Source of the DNA: Streptomyces violaceoruber
GTDB taxonomy: Bacteria; Actinomycetota; Actinomycetes; Streptomycetales; Streptomycetaceae
Direction: 5' to 3'
Assembly (NCBI GenBank): GCA_000720805.1
Contig: JODI01000008.1
Location: forward strand, 90,366 to 154,365
Length of the DNA: 64,000 nucleotides
The notes under the pieces are model-generated. The model searched no databases. It was not told where the DNA came from and was given only the letters and a program-made list of their open reading frames with translations. Position numbers and translations under genes: made by a program. Below, in pieces: positions 16,887 to 26,425 of this stretch; within the stretch, counting starts at the first letter, position 1; the number at the start of each line of letters is the position of its first letter.

Positions 16887-17557
16887 CCATCCGCGTTCTG
16901 CTCGCCGACGACCAGACCCTGCTCAGGTCCACCTTCCGCATCCTCATCGACTCGGTTGCGGACATGACCGTCGTCGCGGAGGCCGCCGACGGTCAGGAAG
17001 CCATCGACCTCACCGGCACCCACCGGCCCGATGTGGTCGTCATGGACATCCGCATGCCGGGCATCGACGGACTGACAGCCACCGCCGACATCTGCTCCCG
17101 ACCCGAGCTGTCCACGACCCGCATCCTCGTGCTCACCACCTTCGAGAACGACAGGAACGTCGCCAAGGCGCTGCGCGCCGGCGCGAGCGGCTTCCTCGGC
17201 AAGGACGTCAGTGCCGACGTCCTTCTGTCGAGCATCCGCACCATCGCGGCAGGCGACTCCCTCCTCTCCCCCATCGCCACCCGGGCCCTCATCACCCGCT
17301 TCCTGGCCATCCCCGACACCGACGACTTCCTCGCCCTCCCCGGACTCCTGGGCGCCCTCACCGAACGCGAACGCGAAGTCATGGCGCTGGCCGCACACGG
17401 CAAGTCCAACGCGGAGATCGCCGACGAACTGGTCCTGAGCCCCCTGACCATACGCAGCCACATCCAACGAGCCATGACGAAACTCCACGCCCGCGACCGC
17501 GCCCAACTCGTCGTCATCGCTTACCAAAGTGGCCTGGTAACGCCCCATCAGCGGTGA
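16883..17557 (+). CDS. NarL/LuxR-family response regulator
   Basis: DNA-binding partner of the upstream kinase. The 224-residue protein has a receiver domain (about 1-120) with acidic residues DDQ near the start, phosphoacceptor Asp in DVVVMDIRMPG and Lys in FLGKDVS, and a C-terminal LuxR HTH (TEREREVMALAAHGKSNAEI...). It is translationally coupled to the kinase through an ATGA overlap. Targets are not evident; the adjacent MMPL exporter and secreted protease are candidates. Confidence 0.94.
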   Translation: MTIRVLLADDQTLLRSTFRILIDSVADMTVVAEAADGQEAIDLTGTHRPDVVVMDIRMPGIDGLTATADICSRPELSTTRILVLTTFENDRNVAKALRAGASGFLGKDVSADVLLSSIRTIAAGDSLLSPIATRALITRFLAIPDTDDFLALPGLLGALTEREREVMALAAHGKSNAEIADELVLSPLTIRSHIQRAMTKLHARDRAQLVVIAYQSGLVTPHQR

Positions 17558-17896
17558 CAGCCAGGGCGAACGTCCTGGAGTCCCGTCGCCCCGGACATCG
17601 TCGATCACGAGGAGGGGCCGAGGGGGACCACGTCGGACCGGACGCATGGCACGCGAACCGGGAGGCGAGGGCGCAGGGAGGCGGCAGCCGCGCCTACGCC
17701 GGGGGCGATGTCACCGACGCGGAACCTCAGCCGACCGACGGTCCGACATTCATCGACAGGTCCGGACGCGGTGGACGTCAAATCGGCAGCGCAGCGGACG
17801 AGTTGCCCGATCATGCAGCCCGTAGCGAAACCGTTGCCGTCCCGTGGGAAGTCACCCCCGGCGAGCGCATATCGTGTGAGGCCGTTCCCGAAGTCG
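17558..17896. other. Gene-free stretch between response regulator and secreted protease
   Basis: No credible start or ribosome binding site was found on either strand. It probably holds the 3' end of the two-component transcript and the upstream part of the protease promoter. Confidence 0.5.
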
Positions 17897-17939
17897 GTGA
17901 GACCGGTAGGAACTCGGCGTGAGATCGGTGTGAGATCGG
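17897..17939 (+). promoter_or_regulatory. Three gtgaga(c/t)cgg direct repeats on an 11-bp phase
   Basis: Copies begin at 17897, 17919 and 17930, spaced 22 and 11 bp, that is two turns and one turn of helix. This is the arrangement bound by OmpR/PhoB-family regulators. They end 72 bp upstream of the secreted protease ATG. Confidence 0.5.
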
Positions 17940-18011
17940 CTGGGTTTCGGCCGGGTTCGGCTCGGGATCACCACCGGAGCACCATGTTCGTCCACGCAGG
18001 GGGAGTCAGAG

Positions 18012-19235
18012 ATGCGATCGATACGGCCGTCGTCCACCGCTCGTCGGGGGAGGAACGCGCGCCGCACCACTTCCCCCGTGCTGGCCGCCGTCGCACTCGC
18101 GTCGGCGCTCGCGCTCACCGCCACGGCCTGCGACGCGGGCGGTGCCGAGGCAGGCGGCGAGGCCAGCGCCTCCGCCGCGTCCCAGGGCGACGGCAAGATC
18201 ACGATCCCGGACGACATCAAGGACAAGCTCAAAGAGCACGGGATCGACATCGACAAGTGGAAGAACGGCGCCTGGAAGAACTGGGACAGGGACGACTGGC
18301 TGCGCGAGGCCGACGAGTACATCAACCCGATCATCAAGGGTCTGTGGAATCCGGACCGGATGCGGGACGCCGACGACCCGGACAAGGCCGTGGACGCAGG
18401 CGACCTCACCGGTGACCAGGGCGTGACCGACCCGGCGCCCGAGCCGGTGGACGCGAAGGCCGTGTCGCCTACGTACCACGCCAAGGTCCCCGAGGCGGGC
18501 AAGGTGTTCTTCGACTCCCCCGAGGGCACGATGGTCTGCTCCGCGACGGTCGTAAAGGACCCGGCCCACCCCGGCAAGTCCAACCTGGTGTGGACGGCGG
18601 GCCACTGTGTGCACGCCGGCAAGAAGGGCGGCTGGTACCGCAACATCGCGTTCGCGCCGTCGTACAACGACGAGGGCAAGCCGGCCGAGGAACTGCGGAA
18701 CGCCACCAGGGAGGAGGTCGCTCCCTACGGTGTCTGGTGGGGCGACTGGGCGCAGACCTCCGACCAGTGGATCGAGCAGGGCGGAGAGACGGGCGGTGAC
18801 GGCGCCTCGTACGACTTCGCGGTCATTCATGTGACCCCCGAGGACGGCGGCAACGGCAAGTCGCTGGAGGAGACCGTCGGTTCTGCGCTTCCGGTGAACT
18901 TCAAGGCTCCGGCGGTGACCGGCGTCGACAGCATCACGGCGACCGGTTACCCGGCCGCGCCGCCGTTCGACGGACAGGCGCTGTACCAGTGCCAGGACAA
19001 GCCGGGACGGCTGTCGATCAACAAGGCGGATCCGACGATGTACCGGATCGGATGCACCATGACGGGCGGTTCGTCCGGCGGTGGTTGGGTCGCCACGGGC
19101 TCGGACGGCAAGCCGGCGCTGGTGTCCAACACCTCGATCGGCCCGGCGACCGCCGGCTGGCTGGCCGGTCCTCGGCTGGGTGGGGTGGCCCAGGGTGTGT
19201 ACGACTCCGTCAGCAAGAAGTTCGCGGGTCGGTGA
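18012..19235 (+). CDS. Secreted trypsin-like serine protease
   Basis: Extracellular or membrane-anchored chymotrypsin-fold peptidase. The 407-residue protein starts with an Arg-rich n-region and hydrophobic core (VLAAVALASALALTATAC); the Cys makes a lipoprotein possible, although the residue at -3 is not the usual Leu. A charged pro-region rich in Asp/Lys follows (~50-150). The catalytic triad is visible: His in WTAGHCV, Asp in YDFAVIHV and Ser in GGSSGGGW. The ATG at 18012 has GGGAG six bases upstream. Monocistronic between gaps, ended by a strong hairpin. Substrate unknown. Confidence 0.9.
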   Translation: MRSIRPSSTARRGRNARRTTSPVLAAVALASALALTATACDAGGAEAGGEASASAASQGDGKITIPDDIKDKLKEHGIDIDKWKNGAWKNWDRDDWLREADEYINPIIKGLWNPDRMRDADDPDKAVDAGDLTGDQGVTDPAPEPVDAKAVSPTYHAKVPEAGKVFFDSPEGTMVCSATVVKDPAHPGKSNLVWTAGHCVHAGKKGGWYRNIAFAPSYNDEGKPAEELRNATREEVAPYGVWWGDWAQTSDQWIEQGGETGGDGASYDFAVIHVTPEDGGNGKSLEETVGSALPVNFKAPAVTGVDSITATGYPAAPPFDGQALYQCQDKPGRLSINKADPTMYRIGCTMTGGSSGGGWVATGSDGKPALVSNTSIGPATAGWLAGPRLGGVAQGVYDSVSKKFAGR

Positions 19236-19280
19236 CCGTGGGGTCGGGGAAACCTCGGCGCCCGGTGGTCGCGACATGCT

Positions 19281-19319
19281 GAAGGCCCGCCCCCTGCGGT
19301 CGGCAGGGGGCGGGCCTTC
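19281..19319. terminator. Bidirectional terminator between protease and hflX
   Basis: Perfect 17-bp stem (19281-19297 with 19303-19319, arm gaaggcccgccccctgc) and a 5-base loop between two converging genes. Confidence 0.85.
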
Positions 19320-19397
19320 GGGCTGTGCCACGCGGCTTGAGCGACGTTTCCACGACGGTCGGACGTCAGACCGGCGAGGCGACGTTTACGCGATGGC

Positions 19398-20891
19398 TCA
19401 GGCGAGCGGTGCGGGGACGTACGACGCCAGATCTGCCGCCAGTTCCTCGTGCACGCGCGCCTTGAGCAGGGTGCCCTCCGGCGTGTGTTCCGCGGAGATC
19501 ACCTCGCCCTCGTCGTGGGCCCGGGCGACCAGCTTGCCGTGGGTGTACGGCACCAGCGCCTCGATCTCGACCGAGGGCCGCGGCAGCTCGTTGTCGATCA
19601 GCGCGAGCAGCTCGGTGATGCCCCGGCCGGTACGGGCCGAGACGGCGATCGAACGCTTCTCGATCCGCATGAGCCGCTGGAGCGTCAGCGGGTCGGCCGC
19701 GTCCGCCTTGTTGATCACGACGATCTCGGGTACGCCGGTGGCGCCGACGTCCCTGATCACCTCGCGTACGGCGGCCAGCTGCTCCTCGGGGTTCGGGTGC
19801 GAGCCGTCCACCACGTGCAGGATCAGGTCGGACTCGCCGACCTCCTCCATGGTGGAGCGGAACGCCTCGACCAGGTGGTGCGGCAGGTGCCGGACAAAAC
19901 CGACCGTGTCCGCCAGCGTGTAGAGGCGGCCGCTCGGGGTCTCGGCCCGGCGCACGGTCGGGTCGAGGGTCGCGAACAGGGCGTTCTCGACCAGCACGCC
20001 CGCGCCCGTGAGTCGGTTGAGCAGCGAGGACTTGCCGGCGTTGGTGTAGCCCGCGATGGCGACCGAGGGCACCTTGTGGCGCTTGCGCTCCTGGCGCTTG
20101 ATCTCGCGGCCGGTCTTCATGTCCGCGATCTCCCGGCGCATCTTCGCCATCTTCTCGCGAATCCGACGCCGGTCCGTCTCGATCTTGGTCTCACCGGGAC
20201 CACGGGTGGCGAGGCCGCCGCCCTTGCCGCCGCCCATCTGACGGGAAAGCGACTGACCCCAGCCTCGCAGCCTCGGCAGCATGTACTGCATCTGGGCGAG
20301 CGCGACCTGCGCCTTGCCCTCACGGGACTTGGCGTGCTGGGCGAAGATGTCGAGGATCAGGGCCGTACGGTCGATGACCTTGACCTTGACGACGTCTTCG
20401 AGGTGGATGAGCTGGCCGGGGCTGAGCTCACCGTCGCAGATGACGGTGTCCGCGCCGGATTCGAGGACGACGTCCCGCAGTTCGTCGGCCTTGCCGGAAC
20501 CGATGTAGGTGGCCGCGTCGGGCTTGTCGCGGCGCTGGATCACGCCGTCGAGCACCAGCGCGCCCGCGGTCTCCGCGAGGGCGGCGAGCTCCGCGAGGGA
20601 GTTCTCCGCGTCCTGCACGGTCCCCGAGGTCCAGACGCCGACGAGCACGACCCGCTCCAGGCGGAGCTGGCGGTACTCGACCTCGGTGACGTCCTCGAGT
20701 TCGGTGGAGAGGCCCGCGACGCGGCGCAGGGCCGCGCGGTCGGAGCGGTCGAACTGGTCGCCGTCCCGCTCTCCGTCGATGTCGTGGCTCCAGGCGACGT
20801 CCTCTTCCATCAGGGCATCGGCCCGAAGACCTTCGGGGTGAGACGGCGCGAGGCGCTGCGTGTCCTGGGAAGAAGATGAAGAGGAGGTCAT
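19398..20891 (-). CDS. hflX: GTPase HflX
   Basis: Ribosome-associated GTPase that splits stalled or hibernating 70S ribosomes. The 497-residue protein has the N-terminal HflX domain with the GGRGPGE-type motif (here GGLATRGPGETKIETDRRRI, ~226-245), a basic coiled coil, and the G domain: G1 GYTNAGKSS (281-289), G3 DTVGF and G4 NKAD. The N terminus is a Ser-rich, acidic actinobacterial extension. The ATG at 20891 (MTSSSSSSQDTQ) has AAGGA five bases upstream; longer in-frame readings lack such a site. Confidence 0.96.
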   Translation of the reverse strand: MTSSSSSSQDTQRLAPSHPEGLRADALMEEDVAWSHDIDGERDGDQFDRSDRAALRRVAGLSTELEDVTEVEYRQLRLERVVLVGVWTSGTVQDAENSLAELAALAETAGALVLDGVIQRRDKPDAATYIGSGKADELRDVVLESGADTVICDGELSPGQLIHLEDVVKVKVIDRTALILDIFAQHAKSREGKAQVALAQMQYMLPRLRGWGQSLSRQMGGGKGGGLATRGPGETKIETDRRRIREKMAKMRREIADMKTGREIKRQERKRHKVPSVAIAGYTNAGKSSLLNRLTGAGVLVENALFATLDPTVRRAETPSGRLYTLADTVGFVRHLPHHLVEAFRSTMEEVGESDLILHVVDGSHPNPEEQLAAVREVIRDVGATGVPEIVVINKADAADPLTLQRLMRIEKRSIAVSARTGRGITELLALIDNELPRPSVEIEALVPYTHGKLVARAHDEGEVISAEHTPEGTLLKARVHEELAADLASYVPAPLA

Positions 20892-21088
20892 TGGGTCCTT
20901 ACGTCGATGGGGATTCCGATGGGCGGCGGCAGGGCGGAAGCCGAGCTTCTGAGCTGCCGCGTCACCACTTTCAACGCACGAGTGCTCCGGGAGATTCCCG
21001 TGTCCCGTGCCGCGCCGACCTGACGATGGTCGCACGGCACGGACCGGCTCGTCACTGTCTTATTTCACACCCTTACGCCGGGCGCCGC

Positions 21089-22597
21089 CTACCTCCAGTC
21101 CGGGTGGCCGGGCATCGGCGGGGTCTTCTCGCCGTAGAGCCAGGCCTCCAAGAACCCGCCGAGGTCGCGGCCGGAGATCTCGGAGGCGAGGCGGACGAAG
21201 TCCTCGGTCGTCGCCGTGGCGTCCTGGTGGCGGTCCACCCAGGCCCGTTCCAGCTGCTCGAAGGCGGGGCGGCCGATTTCCTGGCGCAGGGCGTAGAGGA
21301 CCAGCGCGGCACCTTCGTAGACGTTCGGCCGGAAGATGCTGATCTTGTTGCCGGGGTCCGGCGCCTTGGGAGCAGCCGGCGGGCCGCCCGCCGCGCGCCA
21401 GCCGTCGGAGGCTTTGTACGCCGCCTTCATCCGCGCCTCCATGGAGCGCTTCGCCTTCTCCTCGGCGTACAGGGCCTCGTACCAGATCGCGTGCCCCTCG
21501 TTCAGCCACAGGTCGGACCAGGTGCGGGGACTGACGCTGTCACCGAACCACTGGTGGGACAGCTCGTGCACCATGATCGACTCGATGTACCACCTGGGGT
21601 GGGCGGACCCGGTGAACAGGTCTCTCTCGAACAGAGAGAGGGTCTGCGTCTCCAGCTCGAAACCGGTGTCGGCGTCGGCCATGAGCAGGCCGTACGTCTC
21701 GAAGGGGTAGCGTCCGACCTTGCCCTCCATCCAGGCGATCTGGCCGGGGGTCTTCTTGAGCCACGGTTCGAGCGCGTGGCGGTCCTCGGTGGGCACGACG
21801 TCCCGGACCGGCAGGTCGTGCGGGCCGGTGCGGTGCAGCACGCTGGAGCGGCCGATGGAGACCTGGGCGAGCTCCGTGGCCATGGGGTGCTGGGTGCGGT
21901 ACGTCCAGGTCGTCGTCCGCGCGGCCCGCTGCACGCCGGTGGGCAGACCGTTGGCGACGGCGGTGTAGCCGTCGGGCACGGTCACGCGGATGGTGAACAT
22001 CGCCTTGTCGGAGGGGTGGTCGTTGCACGGGAACACCAGATGGGCCACGTCGGCCTGGTTGGCCATGGCGAGGCCGTCCGCGGTGCGCACCCAGCCGCCG
22101 TCGCGGTTCCGGGCGGGCGTCGGGTCGCTGGTGTGCCGCACGGTGATCCGCGTCCAGCTGCCTTCGGGCAGCGGGTCCTCGGGGGTGACCACCAGGTCCT
22201 CGCCGACGCTGGTGAAGGCGGCGGGCTCGCCGTCGACCTCCACCGAGTCGACCGTGCCGTGCGCGAAGTCGAGGTTGACGCGGTCCAGTGGGGCGGTCGT
22301 CCACGCGCCGATGGTGGTGACCGCCTGCAGCGGCTCGCTGTTGGTGCCGGGGTAGGTGAAGGAGAGGTGGTACGACGCCACGTCGTAGCCGGGGTTGCCG
22401 AGGTACGGGAAGAGACGGTCGCCGACACCGAGCGGGGTGGCGGGGGCGCTCGCGGCGAGGAGGCAGACCGAGACGGCGGAGGCGAGCAGTGCGGTCGCCT
22501 TCAGGCGTCCTGGGGTCCTCAGGCGTCCTGGCCTCTTCAGACGTCCGAAGGTTCTGAGGCGGGCTCGGGGAGCCGGGGTGCAGGGGTTGAGCGGCAT
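21089..22597 (-). CDS. Secreted M1-family zinc metallopeptidase
   Basis: Probable extracellular aminopeptidase of the M1 (gluzincin) family. The 502-residue protein has a signal sequence (ATALLASAVSVCLLAASAPA, ~34-53), an N-terminal beta domain, and the zinc site HELSHQWFGD with the second Glu in NEGHA about 19 residues later. Odd: the n-region before the signal core is a short repeat (RLRTFGRLKRPGRLRTPGRL) encoded by an imperfect repeat near 22500-22570, so the true start could lie further in. The chosen ATG at 22597 has only a weak GGTGG site. Confidence 0.9.
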   Translation of the reverse strand: MPLNPCTPAPRARLRTFGRLKRPGRLRTPGRLKATALLASAVSVCLLAASAPATPLGVGDRLFPYLGNPGYDVASYHLSFTYPGTNSEPLQAVTTIGAWTTAPLDRVNLDFAHGTVDSVEVDGEPAAFTSVGEDLVVTPEDPLPEGSWTRITVRHTSDPTPARNRDGGWVRTADGLAMANQADVAHLVFPCNDHPSDKAMFTIRVTVPDGYTAVANGLPTGVQRAARTTTWTYRTQHPMATELAQVSIGRSSVLHRTGPHDLPVRDVVPTEDRHALEPWLKKTPGQIAWMEGKVGRYPFETYGLLMADADTGFELETQTLSLFERDLFTGSAHPRWYIESIMVHELSHQWFGDSVSPRTWSDLWLNEGHAIWYEALYAEEKAKRSMEARMKAAYKASDGWRAAGGPPAAPKAPDPGNKISIFRPNVYEGAALVLYALRQEIGRPAFEQLERAWVDRHQDATATTEDFVRLASEISGRDLGGFLEAWLYGEKTPPMPGHPDWR

Positions 22598-22759
22598 GCA
22601 CCACCGCTACCAGCGCGAGCGTGCCCGGCGACGACGGCACGCGATCAGCCACTCGAACGGGTAGGCCGGTGCCCGGCGGGTGACGCACTCCGGGAGCTCT
22701 GCGGGTGTTCCGTTCCGGAACCTCGCAGGTGAATCCCGTCGACCGGCCCCGCGGGCGCC

Positions 22760-24973
22760 TCAGTCCCCCAGCGCCTGCGGCTGTGCCCGGCTCACGTCGT
22801 ACACGCCGGGGACATTGCGCATCGCCCGCATGAGGGCCGGCAGGTGGGCCGCGTCCGGGAGCTGGACGGTGTAGGTGTGCCGTACGCGCTGTCGGCTCGG
22901 GGGTTCGACGGTCGCCGAGACGATCTCGGCCCCCTCCAGGGCCATCGCCTCGGTGAGGTCCGCGAGCAGATGCGGGCGGCCGAACGATTCGGCGAACAGG
23001 GTGACCCGGCACCCGCTGGTGTCCCCCCAGCGCACGCCGACCTCCGCGCGCCCCGCGCTCTTCATACGCTCTACCGCCGGGCACTCCGCGCGGTGGACGG
23101 TCACCGCTCCCCCGCGCACGGCGAAGCCCGTCACCTCGTCGGGCGGTACGGGCGTACAGCAGCCGGCGAGCCGTACGCTCGCCCCGGGCTGGTCGACCAC
23201 GGCGTTCGCGGCGGCGGGGCGGCCGACCGGGGGCGCCTCGTCGGCGGGTGCGGTGGTGGGACGGTCGGCGGCGGCCCGGGGGGCGAGGCCTTCGGCGCCG
23301 GACCTGAAGGCCGTCACGGGCGGCTGGGGGGACGGCGCCGACCCCCCGTCCAGCGGTGCGGCGGGGGCCGGGTGCGTGGCGATCCACCGCTGGATGGCGA
23401 TCCGGGCGGCGGGCGTGTGGGCGTGCTCCAGCCATTCCCTGGAGGGCTCGGAGGCGGGGTCCTGGCCCATGAGGAGCTGGACGGTGTCGCCGTCCTTCAG
23501 AACCGTGCTCAGGGTCGCCAGGCGTCCGTTGACGCGCGCGCCGATGCACGCGTGGGCGTCCTCGCCGTACTGCGCGTAGGCGGCGTCCACACAGGTCGCG
23601 CCCTCGGGCAGACCCAGGGTGCCGCCGTCGGGGCGGAAGACGGTGATCTCGCGGTCCTGGGCGAGGTCCTCGCGGAGGGTGGACCAGAAGGTGTCGGGGT
23701 CGGGCGCGGCCTCCTGCCAGTCGAGGAGGCGGGAGAGCCAGCCCGGCCGGGTGGGGTCGACCCGCTCGCCGTCGCCCGAGACGTTCTGCTCCTCCGCGGG
23801 AGGAGCGTAGGGATTGCCGAGCGCGATGACACCGGCCTCGGCGACCTTGTGCATCTGGTGGGTGCGGATGAGGACTTCGACGACCTGACCGTCCTCGCGG
23901 GCCACGGCCGTGTGCAGCGACTGGTACAGGTTGAACTTCGGTACGGCGATGAAGTCCTTGAACTCGGAGACCACGGGCTTCATACAGGTGTGGAGTTCGC
24001 CCAGGACGCCGTAGCAGTCGGCGTCCTCGTTCACCAGCACGAGCAGCCGGCCGAAGTCGGAGCCGCGCAGCCGGCCGCGTTTGCGGGCCGTACGGTGCAG
24101 CGAGACGAAGTGCCGTGGCCTGATGAGGACTTCGGCCTGGATGTCGGCGTCTCGCAGCACCGTGCGCATCTCGTCGGCCGCCTCGGCGAGCGGGTCGTCC
24201 GTGCGGGACGCGTTGTCGACGATCAACTTCCGGGTGTGCTGGTACTCCTCTGGGTGCAGGATCGCGAAGACCAGGTCCTCAAGTTCGGTCTTGAGCGCCT
24301 GCACACCGAGTCGTTCGGCGAGCGGGATGAGGACGTCACGGGTGACCTTGGCGATGCGGGCCTGCTTCTCGGGGCGCATCACACCGAGGGTGCGCATGTT
24401 GTGCAGGCGGTCGGCGAGTTTGATCGACATCACCCGGACGTCGTTGCCGGTGGCGACGAGCATCTTGCGGAAGGTCTCGGGCTCGGCGGCGGCGCCGTAG
24501 TCGACCTTCTCCAGCTTCGTCACGCCGTCGACGAGGAAGCGGACCTCCTCGCCGAACTGCTCGCGGACCTGATCGAGCGTCACGTCCGTGTCCTCGACGG
24601 TGTCATGGAGCAGGGACGCCGTCAGGGTCGTTGTCTCGGCGCCGAGTTCGGCGAGGATCAGGGTCACCGCGAGCGGATGGGTGATGTACGGCTCACCGCT
24701 CTTGCGCATCTGGCCGCGGTGCGAGGACTCGGCGAGGACGTACGCGTGGCGCAGCGGTTCGAGGTCGGCGTCGGGGTAGTGGGCGCGGTGGGCCTCGGCC
24801 ACATGGCCGATGGCGTCGGGCAGCCGGTCGCGGGCGGTGGGGCCGAGCAGCGCGGCCCGGCCGAGACGGCGCAGGTCGATCCGCGCGCGGGCCTTCCTGC
24901 GGGGCACTGTCGGCAGGACAGGGCCTGCTGTCACCGGGCCTGGGCTCGCGGGATTCGTGGCCTCCGCACTCAT
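22760..24973 (-). CDS. rshA: RelA/SpoT homologue RshA
   Basis: Long RSH protein for (p)ppGpp turnover. Order: HD hydrolase domain with intact metal residues (SSHRGQMRKSGEPYITHPL, LLHDTVEDTD, KLADRLHNMRT), a synthetase-like domain, TGS (ITVFRPDGGTLGLPEGATC...), a zinc-finger region with VRLAGCCTPVPPDEVTGF, and a C-terminal ACT domain. The synthetase region is divergent: RPRHFVSLHRTA in place of the usual RPKHxYSIYxKM, SDFGRLLVLV in place of YDLxAxRV, and EVLIRT without the following AHW. It may therefore act mainly as a hydrolase. The ATG at 24973 follows GGAGG with a 5-base spacer. 737 residues, normal for the family. Confidence 0.93.
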   Translation of the reverse strand: MSAEATNPASPGPVTAGPVLPTVPRRKARARIDLRRLGRAALLGPTARDRLPDAIGHVAEAHRAHYPDADLEPLRHAYVLAESSHRGQMRKSGEPYITHPLAVTLILAELGAETTTLTASLLHDTVEDTDVTLDQVREQFGEEVRFLVDGVTKLEKVDYGAAAEPETFRKMLVATGNDVRVMSIKLADRLHNMRTLGVMRPEKQARIAKVTRDVLIPLAERLGVQALKTELEDLVFAILHPEEYQHTRKLIVDNASRTDDPLAEAADEMRTVLRDADIQAEVLIRPRHFVSLHRTARKRGRLRGSDFGRLLVLVNEDADCYGVLGELHTCMKPVVSEFKDFIAVPKFNLYQSLHTAVAREDGQVVEVLIRTHQMHKVAEAGVIALGNPYAPPAEEQNVSGDGERVDPTRPGWLSRLLDWQEAAPDPDTFWSTLREDLAQDREITVFRPDGGTLGLPEGATCVDAAYAQYGEDAHACIGARVNGRLATLSTVLKDGDTVQLLMGQDPASEPSREWLEHAHTPAARIAIQRWIATHPAPAAPLDGGSAPSPQPPVTAFRSGAEGLAPRAAADRPTTAPADEAPPVGRPAAANAVVDQPGASVRLAGCCTPVPPDEVTGFAVRGGAVTVHRAECPAVERMKSAGRAEVGVRWGDTSGCRVTLFAESFGRPHLLADLTEAMALEGAEIVSATVEPPSRQRVRHTYTVQLPDAAHLPALMRAMRNVPGVYDVSRAQPQALGD

Positions 24974-25182
24974 GGGCACCTCCGGCTGCGTGGACCGGCG
25001 GACGGGGTGCCCCAGGGCGGACACGGCTCAGGGGGTGGCATCGGTCCCCCGTCCGGGCCGGTGCTTGATGCTATCGAGCCCATCACGTGCGTCTGACCGT
25101 CTCTCGCCGAGCGTGAAAAGGATCACCCATTCGAGCGACGGTTCGGAGGTTTACGATTTCGCGTCCCATGACAGCGCCCGGG

Positions 25183-26052
25183 TCACCGAACGGAGGCTTC
25201 CAGCCACTCCGCGTCGATCTCGCCCTCGGCGACGATCACGGCGGGGCCTGTCATCTCGATCTCGCCGTCGGGCCGCTCGGTGATCACCAGGGTGCCGCCG
25301 GGCACGTCGACCGTGTACGTCGCCGGGGTACCGGTGACGGCCGGGTCGGCGCCGTCCCTGCGGGCGGCGGCCACGGCGACGGCGCACGCGCCCGTGCCGC
25401 ACGAGCGGGTCTCGCCGGCGCCGCGCTCGTGCACGCGCAGGGCCACGTGACCCGGGCCGCGGTCGACCACGAACTCGACGTTGACCCCGTCCGGGTAGGC
25501 GGCGGGCGGGCTGAAGGGCGGCGGGTCGTACAGGTTGCCCGCGTGCGCGAGGTCTTCCACGAAGGCGACGGCGTGCGGGTTGCCCATGTTCACGTTCCGC
25601 GCGGGCCAGTTGCGCTCGCCGACGCTCACGGTGACGTCCCCTTCGGGGAGCAGTGCCCTGCCCATACCGACCGTGATGTCGCCCTCCTTGGCGATGTGCA
25701 CGGTCTTCACGCCCCCACGTGTGGCGATCGCGAGGTCGCCCTCACCGGCGTACCCGGCGCGCTGGAGGTAGCGCGCGAACACGCGCACGCCGTTGCCGCA
25801 CATCTCCGCGATCGAGCCGTCGCCGTTGCGGTAGTCCATGAACCACTCCGCCTCGGCCGCCATGTCCTTGGCCTCGGGGTGCGCGACGGACCGCACGACG
25901 TGCAGCAGTCCGTCACCGCCGATGCCCGCGCGGCGGTCGCAGAGGGCGGCGACGGCGGCCGGGGGCAGGTCGATGGCGTTCTCGGGGTCCGGGACGATCA
26001 CGAAGTCGTTCTCCGTGCCGTGCCCCTTGAGGAAGGCGATCCGCGTGCTCAT
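25183..26052 (-). CDS. dapF: Diaminopimelate epimerase
   Basis: Converts LL- to meso-diaminopimelate for lysine and peptidoglycan synthesis. The 289-residue protein carries both catalytic Cys motifs, AEMCGNGVRVFARY and RSCGTGACAVAVAA, and starts MSTRIAFLKGHGTENDF. The ATG at 26052 follows GAGG very closely; upstream in-frame codons run into the 60-bp repeat array and are rejected. Streptomyces peptidoglycan uses LL-DAP, so this enzyme mainly serves lysine synthesis here (inference from the family). Confidence 0.97.
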   Translation of the reverse strand: MSTRIAFLKGHGTENDFVIVPDPENAIDLPPAAVAALCDRRAGIGGDGLLHVVRSVAHPEAKDMAAEAEWFMDYRNGDGSIAEMCGNGVRVFARYLQRAGYAGEGDLAIATRGGVKTVHIAKEGDITVGMGRALLPEGDVTVSVGERNWPARNVNMGNPHAVAFVEDLAHAGNLYDPPPFSPPAAYPDGVNVEFVVDRGPGHVALRVHERGAGETRSCGTGACAVAVAAARRDGADPAVTGTPATYTVDVPGGTLVITERPDGEIEMTGPAVIVAEGEIDAEWLEASVR

Positions 26053-26154
26053 TCCTCGATCGTACGGGGTGGCCCCGACACTCCGGCCTGCACGGGCGTG
26101 GCGGTCGCGGCCTGGGGACGCGCGTGGTCGCGGCGGAGGGTGGGGGCCCCACGG

Positions 26155-26385
26155 GCGCGGAATGGGACTCGCGTCCTCACCGGAGACGAGCACGGTTCGG
26201 ACGGAGGTCGACGCTCCCGCGCGGGACTCGCGCCCCGGAGACGAGCATGGTTTGAACGGAGGTCCACGCTCCCGCGCGCGGGTGGGACTCGCGACCGGAG
26301 ACGATCGCGGCCCGGGCTGGGATGCACACCCCCACGCGCGGGTGGGACGCGCGTGATCGTGGCGGGGTCGGCACTGCCGCGCGCA
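26155..26385. repeat. 60-bp imperfect direct repeat, about four units, upstream of dapF
   Basis: The anchor gggactcgcg recurs at 26164, 26223, 26284 and (as gggacgcgcg) 26344, giving periods of 59, 61 and 60 bp; ccggagacga and acggaggtc recur at matching offsets. The array fills most of the 373-bp gap between dapF and the upstream membrane-protein gene. No gene is apparent. Confidence 0.85.
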
Positions 26386-26425
26386 CGGGGCTCGTCCGGG
26401 TCGGTCACCCGGCCCCCGCCCCGCG

